Source: Streptomyces sp. SolWspMP-5a-2 (lineage in GTDB: Bacteria; Actinomycetota; Actinomycetes; Streptomycetales; Streptomycetaceae). Taken from it: a DNA stretch of 50,420 bases. The notes under the pieces are model-generated. The model saw nothing but the letters and a program-made list of their open reading frames with translations, did no database searches and had not been told where the DNA came from. Where the stretch lies: contig NZ_FMCI01000089.1 in NCBI RefSeq assembly GCF_900091845.1, positions 1 to 50,420 of the forward strand. Direction: 5' to 3'. The position numbers and the translations under genes are program-made. Each line of letters begins with the position of its first letter. Positions within the stretch are counted from its first letter, which is position 1. Shown piece by piece: positions 23,374-32,917 of the stretch.

Positions 23374-24795
23374 TCACGGCGTCCGGTCGAGCAGCAGGAC
23401 CGCCACGTCGTCGGTCAGTTCGCCGCCGTTGAGGTCGCGCACCTCGTTGACCGCGGCCCGCAGCAGCGCCTCGCCGGTCAGTCCCTCGGCGAGCTGACGG
23501 CGGACCATCTCCACCATGCCGTCCTGGCCGAGCCGTTCGAGGCCCGCGCCGGTGCGGCCCTCGATCAGACCGTCCGTGTAGAGCATCAGGCTCCACTCGG
23601 CGCCCAGCTCCACCTGCGTGCGCGGCCAGCGGGCGCCCGGCAGCAGGCCGAGGGCGGGGCCGTTGTTGTCGAACGGGAGCAGTCGCGCCGGGCGGCCGGG
23701 GCGCGCGATCAGCGGCGACGGGTGCCCGGCCAGGCAGAGTCCGGCCCGGCGGCCGTCGGGCGCGATGTCGACCGCGCACAGGGTCGCGAAGATCTCGTCG
23801 TCGGAGCGCTCGTGCTCCAGGACCTGCTGGAGCGTGCCCAGCAGCTCGTCGCCGCACAGGCCCGCCAGGGTCAGCGCCCGCCACGCGATCCGCAGCTCCA
23901 CACCGAGCGCCGCCTCGTCGGGCCCGTGCCCGCAGACGTCGCCGATCATGGCGTGCACCGTGCCGTCCGGGGTCCGCACGACGTCGTAGAAGTCGCCCCC
24001 GAGCAGCGCGCGGGAGCGGCCGGGGCGGTAGCGGGCGGCGAAGCGCAACGGCGAGCCGTCCAGGAGCGGAGTCGGCAGCAGGCCGCGCTCCAGGCGGCGG
24101 TTCTCCTGCGCGCGGACCCGGCCCTCGGCGAGCCGCCGCTCGGCCGTGTCGGACCGCTTGCGCTCGACGGCGTACCGGATGGCGCGGCTCAGCAGCCGGG
24201 CGTCCAGTTCGTCACGGAAGAGGTAGTCCTGGGCGCCGACCCGGACCGCCTCGGCGCCGCGCTCGGCGTCGTCGGACGCGGTGAGCGCCAGCACGGCGTG
24301 CCGGGGCGCCAGTGCGAGGACGTCGCGCAGCACACCGAGTTCGTCGGGCTTGCCGGAGTCGCCGGGTTCCTGCGCGTCGGCCGCCTTGTCGGTCCTGTCG
24401 GCGTCCGGGTCGGTCCTGCCGCGGGCGGGCAGCGCGAGGTCCAGCAGGATGCAGTGGACGTCGTCGGTGAGCAGCCGCGCGGCCTCGGTGAGGTTGCGGG
24501 CGCTGCGGACCCGGATGGGGCGGTCGGCCGCGTCCCGCAGTTCGGGCACGACGGTGGTGCCGCCCGGGTCGTCCTCGATCAGCAGCAGCGTGAGGGGCGG
24601 GGTGTTCGGGATGTTCGGCGCAGGGGTGGACGACGCGGTGGTGTCCGGTGTCGTGACCTGCGGTCGCGCGGTCGTCGTGGTGTCCGGCGTGCGCGGACCC
24701 TCGTCTATGGAGGGGCCGCCACCGGAAGGCGCGGCCGGCGCCTGACCACTCTCCACGGCCGGGATCGCTCTCTGCCGCGGTACGGGTACGGGCAT
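23374..24795 (-). CDS. Receiver domain fused to PP2C/SpoIIE-type phosphatase
   Basis: 473 residues from ATG 24795 (MPVPVPRQR). After a Thr/Pro-rich disordered start (~1-70), a response-regulator receiver follows: LTLLLIEDDPGG, the likely phospho-Asp in HCILLDLALPARG, ALTASDD and VGAQDYLFRDEL. A short coiled coil (RAIRYAVERKRSDTAERR) leads into a PP2C/SpoIIE domain: LGGDFYDVVRTPDG, MIGDVCGHGPDEAALG, LMLYTDGLIEGR and LTDDVAVLLL, with the metal-binding Asp residues present. It resembles RsbU/RssB-type regulators that dephosphorylate anti-sigma antagonists, switched by phosphorylation of the receiver. The partner kinase is not in the window. Confidence 0.88.
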   Translation of the reverse strand: MPVPVPRQRAIPAVESGQAPAAPSGGGPSIDEGPRTPDTTTTARPQVTTPDTTASSTPAPNIPNTPPLTLLLIEDDPGGTTVVPELRDAADRPIRVRSARNLTEAARLLTDDVHCILLDLALPARGRTDPDADRTDKAADAQEPGDSGKPDELGVLRDVLALAPRHAVLALTASDDAERGAEAVRVGAQDYLFRDELDARLLSRAIRYAVERKRSDTAERRLAEGRVRAQENRRLERGLLPTPLLDGSPLRFAARYRPGRSRALLGGDFYDVVRTPDGTVHAMIGDVCGHGPDEAALGVELRIAWRALTLAGLCGDELLGTLQQVLEHERSDDEIFATLCAVDIAPDGRRAGLCLAGHPSPLIARPGRPARLLPFDNNGPALGLLPGARWPRTQVELGAEWSLMLYTDGLIEGRTGAGLERLGQDGMVEMVRRQLAEGLTGEALLRAAVNEVRDLNGGELTDDVAVLLLDRTP

Positions 24796-25253
24796 CTTCC
24801 TGGGTTCCTTCCCTCCCCCCGAGGGCATGGCGGGGCGAGGGACCTCGACCCACCGACCGGGACCATAGCGGGTGTCGGCGCCGCAGCGGAATGGCGCGGG
24901 CCACGCCTCCCGGCACGGAGCCGCCGTCATATGCGCTGATCCCCACCGCAGTTGGACAGGCTGGTGAGCTGGGACAATGACGAACGTCACGTCGGCGCGC
25001 GGTGGGGGCCGAGGCCGGGTGGGCCGGGTCACGTGACCCCGGTCTCAGACGGACGCACCCACGCCCCGACCCGGACCACGCGATCCCGGTCCCCGGCGGA
25101 CGGACCACAATCACACGCGGATCACGCGCCCCCGTTCCCCGCCGGACGCACCCGCGCCCCGACCCGGATCACGCGCCCCCGCTCCTCGCCGCACGGCCCG
25201 CGCTCCGACGTGGCCGCGGGCCCGTCGACGCGGCTGCGCGGAGGTGCGCCGCC
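24796..25253. other. Intergenic region with direct repeats
   Basis: 458 bases with no supported gene. GGACGCACCC-CGCCCCGACC occurs at ~25050 and ~25142, each followed by CGGA-CACGCG. TTGGACAG...GGGACAATG near 24952-24980 could be a promoter on the + strand but leads to nothing I can identify. Confidence 0.5.
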
Positions 25254-26408
25254 TCACGCGTCCGGGCGGACCACCCCGAGGATCGGCATCGAGCCCGCGC
25301 CCGCGATCGTCACCGTCCGGCCCGGTCGCGGGGCGTGCACGATCGCGCCGTCGCCCACGTACATCCCGACGTGGGTGGCGTCGTCGAAGTAGATGACCAG
25401 GTCGCCGGGCCGCATGTCCTTCACGGCGACGTGCGGCAACTGCTTCCACTGCTCCTGGGAGGTCCGCGGGATGGGGTCGCCCGCGCTCGCCCACGCCTGG
25501 GACGTCAGCCCCGAGCAGTCGTAGCTGTCCGGGCCCTCGGCGCCCCACACGTACGGCTTGCCGATCTGGGCGGTGGCGTACGCGACCGCCTTCGCCCCGG
25601 CCGTCGTCGCCTTGCCGCCGGCGTCGTCCAGCGCCCCGGAGTCCAGCCAGGCCGTCTGGGCGCGGCGGGCGGCCTCCGCCTCCAGCTCGGCGAGGCGCTT
25701 CTTCTCCGCCTTCTCGAGGCGGGACTCCAGCTTCTCGGCCTCCGCGATCCGCTTCTTTATCTTCGTGCGGGCCGCGTCCTTCGCCTTGCGGTTGGCCTCC
25801 AGGTTCTTCCACTGGGCGGAGGCGTCCGCGGCGTACTGCTCCAGGTCCTGCTGGGTCCTGGCGACCTCCCCGATGAGCCCCTTGGTCGCGCGCTGCCCCT
25901 GGAGCACCCGGCCCGCGCCGTCGAGGAAGTCGTGCGGGTCGTCGCTGAGCAGCAACTGGGCCTCGTCCGGGAGGCCGCCGGTGCGGTACTGGGAGGCGGC
26001 GGCCGCGCCCGCGCGCTTCTTCAGGTCGGCGAGCTTCTCCTGGCCCGCGACGATCTTCTTCGCCAGCTCGACGATGGCCGCGGACTGCCGCTCGGCCTTC
26101 TCCTCGGCGGCGTTGTAGGAGTCGGTGGCGACGCTCGCCTCGCGGTACAGCCGCTCCAGCTTCTCGCGGACGGCTTCGAGGTCCTTGTTGGGTGCGGGCG
26201 CCGACGTGCCGGGCGAGGCGGACGACGAGGGTGCGGAGGGGGTGGGCGACGCGGGGGTGGGCGACGCCTTCGCCGCGGACGTCGGCGCCTTCGACGGGAG
26301 CGGGGCGGGGGCCGCGAACGCCGTGGCGGGCGCCGCCAGCACGGTGACCCCGCACACGACGGTCACGGCCATGGCGATCAGACCGCGTCTGCCGGTACCC
26401 ATACGCAT
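25254..26408 (-). CDS. Secreted NlpC/P60 cell-wall hydrolase
   Basis: 384 residues. The N-terminus MRMGTGRRGLIAMAVTVV and on to APATAFAAP is a signal peptide. A Ser/Pro/Ala linker is followed by long coiled coils (~65-245; LEKLYREASVATDSYNAAEE, KKRIAEAEKLESRLEKAEKK). The last ~115 residues are an NlpC/P60 peptidase: catalytic Cys in DSYDCSGLTSQAW, catalytic His in THVGMYVGDGAIVHAP, and the preceding KPYVWGAEGP. Such D,L-endopeptidases cut peptidoglycan stem peptides, acting outside the cell like RipA or CwlS. The coiled coil probably positions or restrains the enzyme. Confidence 0.92.
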   Translation of the reverse strand: MRMGTGRRGLIAMAVTVVCGVTVLAAPATAFAAPAPLPSKAPTSAAKASPTPASPTPSAPSSSASPGTSAPAPNKDLEAVREKLERLYREASVATDSYNAAEEKAERQSAAIVELAKKIVAGQEKLADLKKRAGAAAASQYRTGGLPDEAQLLLSDDPHDFLDGAGRVLQGQRATKGLIGEVARTQQDLEQYAADASAQWKNLEANRKAKDAARTKIKKRIAEAEKLESRLEKAEKKRLAELEAEAARRAQTAWLDSGALDDAGGKATTAGAKAVAYATAQIGKPYVWGAEGPDSYDCSGLTSQAWASAGDPIPRTSQEQWKQLPHVAVKDMRPGDLVIYFDDATHVGMYVGDGAIVHAPRPGRTVTIAGAGSMPILGVVRPDA

Positions 26409-26742
26409 CCCCCCACCTGATTTACCGTCAGTAACTTACGGTGCCTGGGGGATCGTGCCACGGCCGTGCCCAGAACGACAGAGGCAGGTGGAAGTCCGAC
26501 TTCCCCCTTCCCGTCCCCGTCCGGGTCCCCGTCCCCGTCCGCTTCCCCCTTCGCCCGCCTTCCCTTCCGCTCCCGTCGGGGCTCCCGGTCGGCGGTGCCC
26601 CGCTTCCCCTCCCCGCGCCCGGCGGGCGGCCGCCGTGCACGGGGCGTGACGATGTCCCCGTCTCTGTGACGAACGGCCCGCGGCGATCGTTCCCGGCGCG
26701 ACGGGCGAGGTCGGGGCGTTCTCTACCCGCCCCGGGTCCCGT
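26409..26742. other. Upstream region of the NlpC/P60 gene
   Basis: 334 bases between genes. It includes pyrimidine-rich repeats (CCCCGTCC units, 26510-26560). Cell-wall hydrolase genes in Streptomyces can carry c-di-AMP riboswitches here. I looked for that fold and could not make it out. Confidence 0.45.
26424..26442. promoter_or_regulatory. Imperfect palindrome before the NlpC/P60 gene
   Basis: ACCGT-CAGTAACTT-ACGGT, with arms of five bases, lies 16 bases upstream of the start at 26408. The AT-rich centre stands out in this GC-rich DNA. It may be a repressor operator or overlap a -10 element. Confidence 0.4.
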
Positions 26743-27561
26743 TCATCCGCGCGGGGCCAACGCCCCCCAGGCCACGGTCACTTCGCCCTGCCGCCAGCGG
26801 CCGGGACCGTCCGTGACCGGCCAGTCCGCGGTGAGCGCCCGCACCGCGCGCATCCAGCGCTGCCGCGCGCCGTAGGAGGCGTAGGGCGCGGCGGCGGCCC
26901 AGGCGCGGTCGAAGTCACGGAGGAAGGCGTGCACGGGTTCGCCGGGCACGTTGCGGTGGATCAGCGCCTTCGGGAGGCGTTCGGCGAGGTCGGAGGGGCG
27001 CTCCAGGGAGCCGAGCCGGGTCGCGAAGGTCACCGTCCGCGGGCCCTCGGGACCGAGCGCCACCCACACGTGCCGCCGCCCGATCTCGTCGCAGGTCCCC
27101 TCGACCAGCAGCCCGCCCCGGGAGCCGGACGCCGGATCGGCCGGGGCCAGCCGCCCGCACAGCCGCTGCCAGACGGCGGCGACCTGGTCCTCGTCGTACT
27201 GGCGCAGCACGTTCGCCGCGCGCACCAGGGACGGCGGCCTGGGCACCGGAAGCTCGAACCCGCCGTGCCGGAAGACCAGCCCGTCGCGCTCGTACGGCCG
27301 TGCCGCCGCGACCCGCGCCGGTTCGATCTCGACGCCGGTCACGCACGCGCGCGGGGCGACCGCGCGGAGCCTGCCGAGCAGCTCGACGGCGGTCCAGGGG
27401 GCGGCGCCGTAGCCGAGGTCGACGGCGAGCGGGGCGTCGGCGCGGCGCAGCTCGGCGCCGTGCGTGGCGGCGATCCAGCGGTCCATGCGGCGCAGCCGGT
27501 TGGGGTTGGTGGTGCCGCGCGTCACCGTTCCCACGGGGCGGGCGGCTGCGCGGGCTGTCAT
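26743..27561 (-). CDS. Class I SAM-dependent methyltransferase
   Basis: 272 residues from ATG 27561. The SAM-binding motif is degenerate but clear: PLAVDLGYGAAPWTAVELLGRL, then acidic VTGVEIEPARVAAARP. RAANVLRQYDEDQVAAVWQR fits the later methyltransferase helices. The N-terminal GTTNPNRLRRMDRWIA is typical of a family conserved beside mshA in Streptomyces. The substrate is unknown. It diverges from mshA. Confidence 0.75.
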   Translation of the reverse strand: MTARAAARPVGTVTRGTTNPNRLRRMDRWIAATHGAELRRADAPLAVDLGYGAAPWTAVELLGRLRAVAPRACVTGVEIEPARVAAARPYERDGLVFRHGGFELPVPRPPSLVRAANVLRQYDEDQVAAVWQRLCGRLAPADPASGSRGGLLVEGTCDEIGRRHVWVALGPEGPRTVTFATRLGSLERPSDLAERLPKALIHRNVPGEPVHAFLRDFDRAWAAAAPYASYGARQRWMRAVRALTADWPVTDGPGRWRQGEVTVAWGALAPRG

Positions 27562-27959
27562 GGGTACGAGGGTAAGCCGGGGCGGACCCCTCGACGGGCC
27601 CCCGGCCCAGGCCACCCGGACAGCTCCCTGAATACGTGCGCCGACCCGCCCCGGAAGCCCGTTCCCGGAGCCCGCACGCTCTCAGGACCCCTTCTCCGAG
27701 CCCGCGACCCCCCCCACAGGGCCTGTTCTCCGAGCCCGCGCCCCTCTCCCACCTGGCCTGTTCTCCGAGCCCGCCCGTCCGCGAGCCTGTTCCCAGGAGC
27801 TCCCCGCCTCGCCGGTTCACAGATCGAAGGTAATGATTCGATAAAAGCACTCGCGCGCGAGGCCGTCGGGAATGGGAATCGCCCGCGTGGCTGTTGAACC
27901 GCCTCGGAGGGCGCACCGGGTCCTCCGTCCGGCATGCCCGCAGCGAGGAGGAACGCCAC
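27562..27959. other. Divergent intergenic region with repeats, upstream of mshA
   Basis: About 400 bases. TTCTCCGAGCCCGC occurs three times (~27690, ~27726, ~27762) as part of a ~36-base irregular repeat. Further right, near 27829-27846, an AT-rich patch (GGTAATGATTCGATAAAAGC) is the likely mshA promoter zone. No gene seen. Confidence 0.55.
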
Positions 27960-29297
27960 GTGAGCCAGTACGCCGGCAGGTTCGGGCGCCGCTCGCCGAG
28001 CGCGCCCTCGCGGCTCCGGCTGCACCGCCGCCCGCGCCGCGTCGCGATGCTGTCCGTGCACACCTCACCGCTCCACCAGCCGGGCACCGGCGACGCCGGC
28101 GGCATGAACGTCTACATCGTGGAACTCGCCCAGTGCCTCGCCGAGATCAACATCGAGGTCGAGATCTTCACCCGGGCGACGACGGCCTCCCTCCCGCCGA
28201 CGGTCGAGCTGGCCCCCGGCGTCCTGGTCAGGCACGTGGACGCGGGCCCCTACGAGGGCCTCGCCAAGGAGGATCTGCCCGCCCAGCTCTGCGCCTTCAC
28301 GCACGGCGTGATGCAGGCGTGGGCCGGGCACCGCCCCGGCTACTACGACCTCGTCCACTCGCACTACTGGCTCTCCGGCCACGTCGGCTGGCTCGCCGCC
28401 CAGCGCTGGGGCGCCCCGCTGGTGCACGCCATGCACACCATGGCCAAGGTCAAGAACGCGAGCCTCGCCGCCGGGGACAGCCCCGAGCCCGCGGCCCGGG
28501 TGATCGGGGAGACCCAGGTCGTCTCCGCCGCCGACCGCCTGATAGCCAACACCGCCGAGGAGGCGGGCGAGCTGGTGCGGCACTACGACGCCGACCCCGA
28601 CCGGGTCGCCGTCGTCCATCCGGGCGTCAACCTGGACCGGTTCAGGCCCGCCGACGGCCGGGCCGCGGCCCGCGCCCGCCTCGGGCTCCCGCAGGACGCC
28701 CTGATCCCGCTCTTCGCGGGCCGCATCCAGCCGCTGAAGGCACCCGACGTGCTGCTCAGGGCGGTGGCGGTGCTGCTGGACGAGCGGCCCGAGCTGCGCT
28801 CCCGGATCGTCGTGCCGGTGGTCGGCGGCCCCAGCGGCAGCGGCCTCGCCAAGCCGGAGGGGTTGCAGAAGCTGGCGGCCAGGCTCGGGGTCGCCGACGT
28901 CGTGCGGTTCCGCCCGCCGGTCGGGCAGGACCAGCTCGCCGACTGGTTCAGGGCCGCGTCCGTGCTGGTCATGCCGTCCTACAGCGAGTCGTTCGGGCTG
29001 GTCGCCATCGAGGCGCAGGCGACCGGCACGCCGGTGCTGGCCGCGTCCGTCGGCGGTCTGCCGGTGGCGGTGCGCGACGGCGAGACCGGGTTCCTGGTGC
29101 GCGGGCACGATCCGGCCGGGTACGCGCGCGTGCTGCGCGAATTCGCCGACCGGCCGCACCTGACGGCGGAGCTGGGCGCGAACGCGGCCCGGCACGCCCG
29201 CGCCTTCGGCTGGAACGCCTCGGCCGCCGCGACGGCCGACGTCTACACGGCCGCGACCCAGGCGCACCGCCGTCGCGTACGCTCCCACCATGGCTGA
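27960..29297 (+). CDS. mshA: D-inositol-3-phosphate glycosyltransferase
   Basis: 445 residues from GTG 27960, eight bases after GAGGAGG. A GT-B glycosyltransferase of family GT4 that transfers N-acetylglucosamine to inositol 3-phosphate, the first step of mycothiol synthesis. Seen: [20 protein letters not shown] (donor and acceptor loop), [52 protein letters not shown] and the EX7E-like [20 protein letters not shown]. All match actinobacterial MshA closely and the length is normal. The next gene overlaps its end by eight bases. Confidence 0.95.
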   Translation: MSQYAGRFGRRSPSAPSRLRLHRRPRRVAMLSVHTSPLHQPGTGDAGGMNVYIVELAQCLAEINIEVEIFTRATTASLPPTVELAPGVLVRHVDAGPYEGLAKEDLPAQLCAFTHGVMQAWAGHRPGYYDLVHSHYWLSGHVGWLAAQRWGAPLVHAMHTMAKVKNASLAAGDSPEPAARVIGETQVVSAADRLIANTAEEAGELVRHYDADPDRVAVVHPGVNLDRFRPADGRAAARARLGLPQDALIPLFAGRIQPLKAPDVLLRAVAVLLDERPELRSRIVVPVVGGPSGSGLAKPEGLQKLAARLGVADVVRFRPPVGQDQLADWFRAASVLVMPSYSESFGLVAIEAQATGTPVLAASVGGLPVAVRDGETGFLVRGHDPAGYARVLREFADRPHLTAELGANAARHARAFGWNASAAATADVYTAATQAHRRRVRSHHG

Positions 29298-29799
29298 TGC
29301 TGACGCGCAGAAGGAGGCCGCCCGGGTCGTCGAGGACGTCCTGAAGGACGCCGAGCTGGCGTGGGAGAGCCCGGAGCCGGGCACCTACGTGGTCCAACTC
29401 CCGGGCACCCGCAAGCTGTCGACGACCGTCTCGCTCCGGGTCGGCCGCCACTCGCTCTCCCTCAACGCCTTCGTCATCCGCCACCCGGACGAGAACGAGG
29501 CGGGCGTCCACCGCTGGCTCCTGGAGCGCAACCTCAAGCTGTACGGCGTGAGTTACGCGGTCGACCGGCTCGGCGACGTCTATGTCACCGGCCGGCTGCC
29601 GCTGCCCGCGATCACCCCGCGGGAAACGGACCGGCTCCTCGGCCAGATCCTGGAGGCGGCCGACGGCGCCTTCAACACCCTGCTGGAGCTGGGTTTCGCC
29701 GCCGCGATCCGCAAGGAGTACGCCTGGCGGGTCTCCCGGGGCGAGTCGACGCGCAACCTCGACGCGTTCACGCACCTGACGCACCGCCCGGCGGACTGA
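29290..29799 (+). CDS. YbjN-domain protein
   Basis: 169 residues, starting eight bases before the mshA stop, so translationally coupled. It resembles the YbjN/type III secretion chaperone-like fold: [58 protein letters not shown] and [20 protein letters not shown]. No enzymatic motif. The family's function is unclear; pairing with mshA is conserved in Streptomyces. Confidence 0.8.
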   Translation: MADADAQKEAARVVEDVLKDAELAWESPEPGTYVVQLPGTRKLSTTVSLRVGRHSLSLNAFVIRHPDENEAGVHRWLLERNLKLYGVSYAVDRLGDVYVTGRLPLPAITPRETDRLLGQILEAADGAFNTLLELGFAAAIRKEYAWRVSRGESTRNLDAFTHLTHRPAD

Positions 29800-29929
29800 C
29801 CGCCCCGCGCACCGAACCCCCTCGCACGGAGGGCCCGCCCCCTCCCGGCTCCGGCTCCGGCTCCTCCCGACCGGCGCCGGACCTACCGGACCGATCCACA
29901 GGAACGTCCTACCGGACCGGTAGGCGGGA

Positions 29930-30020
29930 CCGGTCCGCCGAACCGGTAGGCCGGTCCACCGGTCCACCGAACCGCTAGGCCGGTCCACCGGTCCACCGGT
30001 CCACCGAACCGCCAGGCCGG
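29930..30020. repeat. GGTCCACC tandem repeats
   Basis: CCGGTCCACCG repeats head-to-tail, broken by GAACCG-TAGG or GAACCGCCAGG units, between two convergent genes. It may act as a transcription barrier, but no stem with a T-run is seen. Confidence 0.7.
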
Positions 30021-30026
30021 ACCGAT

Positions 30027-30845
30027 CTACGGGACCGGACGTACCCCGCACCCGGCCCGGTACCGTCCCGGCGGGACTCCCACCAACTTGCCGAAGTGGC
30101 GCGTCAGATGGGCCTGGTCGTAGAAGCCGGTCAGCGTCGCCACCTCGCCCGGCAGACCGCCCTCCAGCAGCAGCCGTCTGGCCCGGCCGACGCGCCGGGA
30201 CATCAGGTACTGGTGCGGCGCGATGCCGTACGCGCGGCTGAACGCCCGTACCAGATGGGCGGGATGGGCGTGCAGGAGCGCGGCGGCGTCGTCGAGCGCG
30301 AGCCCGTCGACGACGTGCTCGTCGAGCAGGTCGCGCAGTCGGCGGGCGAGCACCGGATCGGCGGACGGCCGGGCGGACGGCCGGGCGGCGAGGTGCGCCC
30401 GCAGCCGCTCCCCGATGAGCGCCAGCCTGCTCCCGGCCTCCAGTTCCTCACCGGGGCGGGCGAGCGCGGTGTGCAGTTGCCCGACGCGCCGACGCAGCAG
30501 CGGGTCGCGCAGGTCGGGCCCGTCGACGGCCGGTCCGATCAGGTCGTCCGGGAGGTGACTGGCGTCCAGGTAGACGACGCGCTTGCGGAAGCCGTCGGCG
30601 GTGGCGGGGGCGCCGTTGTGCGGGACGTGCGGAGGCAGCAGGCTCACGGTGTCGTGCGGGGTGCCGTGCTCGTGCCGGTCGAGGTCGTACCGTACGGCGC
30701 CGTCGTCCACGATGAGCAGCGTCCACGCGTCGTGCACGTGCATCGGGTAGGCGTACTCGGTGAACCGGGCGTGGAAGACCTCCACCACACCGGAGACCCG
30801 GGGGCGCCAGGCGGACACTTCCCGCTGGGGGCGCTGGGCGGCCAT
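30027..30845 (-). CDS. AraC-family transcriptional regulator
   Basis: 272 residues from ATG 30845 (MAAQRPQREVSAW). The N-terminal cupin sensor is seen in FTEYAYPMHVHDAWTLLIVD and LLPPHVPHNG. The C-terminal pair of helix-turn-helix motifs is LALDDAAALLHAHPAHLVRA and TLTGFYDQAHLTRHFGKLVG, with the AraC signature. The DUF2000 gene is divergent, 49 bases away, and is the likely target. Confidence 0.88.
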   Translation of the reverse strand: MAAQRPQREVSAWRPRVSGVVEVFHARFTEYAYPMHVHDAWTLLIVDDGAVRYDLDRHEHGTPHDTVSLLPPHVPHNGAPATADGFRKRVVYLDASHLPDDLIGPAVDGPDLRDPLLRRRVGQLHTALARPGEELEAGSRLALIGERLRAHLAARPSARPSADPVLARRLRDLLDEHVVDGLALDDAAALLHAHPAHLVRAFSRAYGIAPHQYLMSRRVGRARRLLLEGGLPGEVATLTGFYDQAHLTRHFGKLVGVPPGRYRAGCGVRPVP

Positions 30846-30894
30846 GCAAAGAACGTACAAGACGGGGCGGGACCGGGCCCGGCAGTCTCATTCC

Positions 30895-31335
30895 ATGAAC
30901 AGCGAACCGACCGCCCCCGCCGTGCCCCGCTTCGACACCAAGCTCGCCGTCCTGCTGCGCGACGACCTGGAGCCCTGGCAGCGGCTGAACGTGACCGCGT
31001 TCCTGGTCAGCGGCCTGGGGTCGCGGCTGCCCGAGGTGATCGGCGAGCCGTACGAGGACGCCGACGGGGTCGGCTACCTGCCGATGTTCCGGCAGCCGGT
31101 GCTGGTCTTCGAGGGCGCGAAGGAGACCCTGACGGCGGCCCACGCGAAGGCGCTGTCCCGCGCGCTGCCGAGGGCCGTCTTCACGGCGGACCTCTTCGCG
31201 ACCGGCCACGACGAGGCGAACCGGGCGGCGGTCCGCGCGGTCCCGACCTCCGCCCTCGACCTGGTCGGCCTCTCGGTGTACGGCCCGAGGAACGCGGTGG
31301 ACAAGGTGCTGAAGGGGGCACGGATGCACCCGTGA
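30895..31335 (+). CDS. DUF2000 family protein
   Basis: 146 residues from ATG 30895 (MNSEPTAPAVPRFDTKLAV). The pattern RFDTKLAVLLRDDLEPWQRL, GLGSRLPEVIGEPYEDADG and LDLVGLSVYGPRNAVDKVLK is that of DUF2000, a peptidyl-tRNA-hydrolase-II-like fold without known activity. It is divergent from the AraC regulator and probably regulated by it. Confidence 0.85.
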   Translation: MNSEPTAPAVPRFDTKLAVLLRDDLEPWQRLNVTAFLVSGLGSRLPEVIGEPYEDADGVGYLPMFRQPVLVFEGAKETLTAAHAKALSRALPRAVFTADLFATGHDEANRAAVRAVPTSALDLVGLSVYGPRNAVDKVLKGARMHP

Positions 31336-31393
31336 GCAGACCGCGGGGGCTCGCCGGGCGCCCGCGCGGGGCGGTCGCAGCCCGACCGCCGTC

Positions 31394-32755
31394 TCAGACG
31401 ACGGGCGAGGTGGCGTCCGAGCGCCCGGCGGCGCCGGAGAGGCCGCCGCCCTCCGCCCCGACCGCCCCGGTTCCCGCCGTTCCCGCCGTTCCCGCCGACT
31501 CCGCGGTTCCCGTGGGTGCCGCCGTCGAGGCCGTCGCGGTGACGGTCTCGCTGATCGGGGGCAGCCCCCGCATCAGGGCCGCGTACCCCACGGCGGCCAC
31601 CGTGCCGACGACCGCGCACAGGCCCCAGAGCCACTGCGCGCCGTAGCGGTCGATGACGAAGCCCGACATCAGCGGCGCCACCAGGGCCGCGACCGCCCAG
31701 GAGAGCGTGTACATGCCCTGGTAGCGGCCGCGCCCGTGGACGGGGGAGAGGCGCACGACGAGACCGGTCTGGGTCGGCGCGTTCACGATCTCGGCGAGGG
31801 TCCACACGCAGACGGTGAGCGCGAAGACACCGACCGACCCGGCGAACGCGGTGAGCCCGAAGCCGTACCCGGCGAGGATCGCCGACACGACCAGCAGCCG
31901 CTTGGGGTCGCGGTGCTCGATGAACCGGGTGACGGGGATCTGGAGCACGACGATCAGCACCCCGTTGACGGCGATGGCCGTGCCGTAGTCGGCGGGTGTG
32001 AACCCGGCCGCGCCCATCGCGACGGGCAGCCCGATCGAGCCCTGCTGGAAGATCACCGAGATCAGGAACGACAGCCCGACGACGCCCATGAACCGGCCGT
32101 CGCGCAGCACCGTGCCGAGGCCGATCTCGTCCGCGGCCTTCTTCTCGGCGGGCGTCCGCTGCGGCCGGGACTCCGGCAGCTTCAGGAAGACGACGACCGC
32201 GCAGACCGCCGTCATCCCGGCCTCCAGCAGGAACCCGGCGAGGTAGCTGAACTCGGCGATGAACCCGGCGGCCACCGAGGAGATCGCGAAACCGAGGTTG
32301 ATGGCCCAGTAGTTGAGGGAGAAGGCCCGCACCCGGTCCTCGGGCGCGACGATGTCCGCCATCATCGCCTGCACGGCGGGCCGCGACGCGTTCGACGCCA
32401 TGCCGACCAGGAAGGCGACGGCGGCGATGGCGACGGGGTGGTGCATGAAGCCCAGCAGGGCGACCGAGGCGGCCGTCGCGGACTGCGCCACGAGCAGGGT
32501 GGGGCGGCGCCCGAGCCGGTCGGTCATCACCCCGGCGCCCAGCGAGGAGAGCACGCCGCCGAGCCCGTGCAGGGACGCGACGAGGCCCGCGTAGGAGGCG
32601 CTGTAGCCGCGGTCGATCGTCAGGTACAGGGCCATGAAGGTGGCGACGAACGCGCCGAGCCGGTTGACGAGGGTGCTGGTCCACAGCCACCAGAAGTCAC
32701 GGGGCAGGCCGGAGACGGTCTCCTGGGCGGCGCGTCTGAGGCTGGCGAGCGGCAT
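31394..32755 (-). CDS. MFS transporter
   Basis: 453 residues from ATG 32755, behind GGGGGAGAA. Twelve hydrophobic segments are expected from the pattern. The MFS loop motif is GAGVMTDRLGRRPTLLVAQS. FWWLWTSTLVNRLGAFVATF is the first helix and its lead-in. The C-terminal ~45 residues are a Gly/Thr/Ala-rich cytoplasmic tail with repeated AGTAGT units. It is probably a drug or metabolite exporter (YdgQ/MdtH-like group). The substrate is unknown. Confidence 0.88.
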   Translation of the reverse strand: MPLASLRRAAQETVSGLPRDFWWLWTSTLVNRLGAFVATFMALYLTIDRGYSASYAGLVASLHGLGGVLSSLGAGVMTDRLGRRPTLLVAQSATAASVALLGFMHHPVAIAAVAFLVGMASNASRPAVQAMMADIVAPEDRVRAFSLNYWAINLGFAISSVAAGFIAEFSYLAGFLLEAGMTAVCAVVVFLKLPESRPQRTPAEKKAADEIGLGTVLRDGRFMGVVGLSFLISVIFQQGSIGLPVAMGAAGFTPADYGTAIAVNGVLIVVLQIPVTRFIEHRDPKRLLVVSAILAGYGFGLTAFAGSVGVFALTVCVWTLAEIVNAPTQTGLVVRLSPVHGRGRYQGMYTLSWAVAALVAPLMSGFVIDRYGAQWLWGLCAVVGTVAAVGYAALMRGLPPISETVTATASTAAPTGTAESAGTAGTAGTGAVGAEGGGLSGAAGRSDATSPVV

Positions 32756-32917
32756 GGTTCTCCCCCGGGACCGACAACAGTGGGTAAGTGTCTGAGGCGA
32801 CATGGGGAAGTTACATTCGCGGCGCTCACCCGAGCCACCCGATTAACAAATGCCGTCAACTGTCCGGCCTCCGGGCGCCTGCGACGGGCCCCGAACAGGT
32901 GGATTACGCTCTGACCC

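Noticed and set aside
26409..26742. c-di-AMP (ydaO) riboswitch before the NlpC/P60 gene
   Set aside because: Gene type and leader length fit, but I could not trace the expected paired stems and conserved loops by eye.
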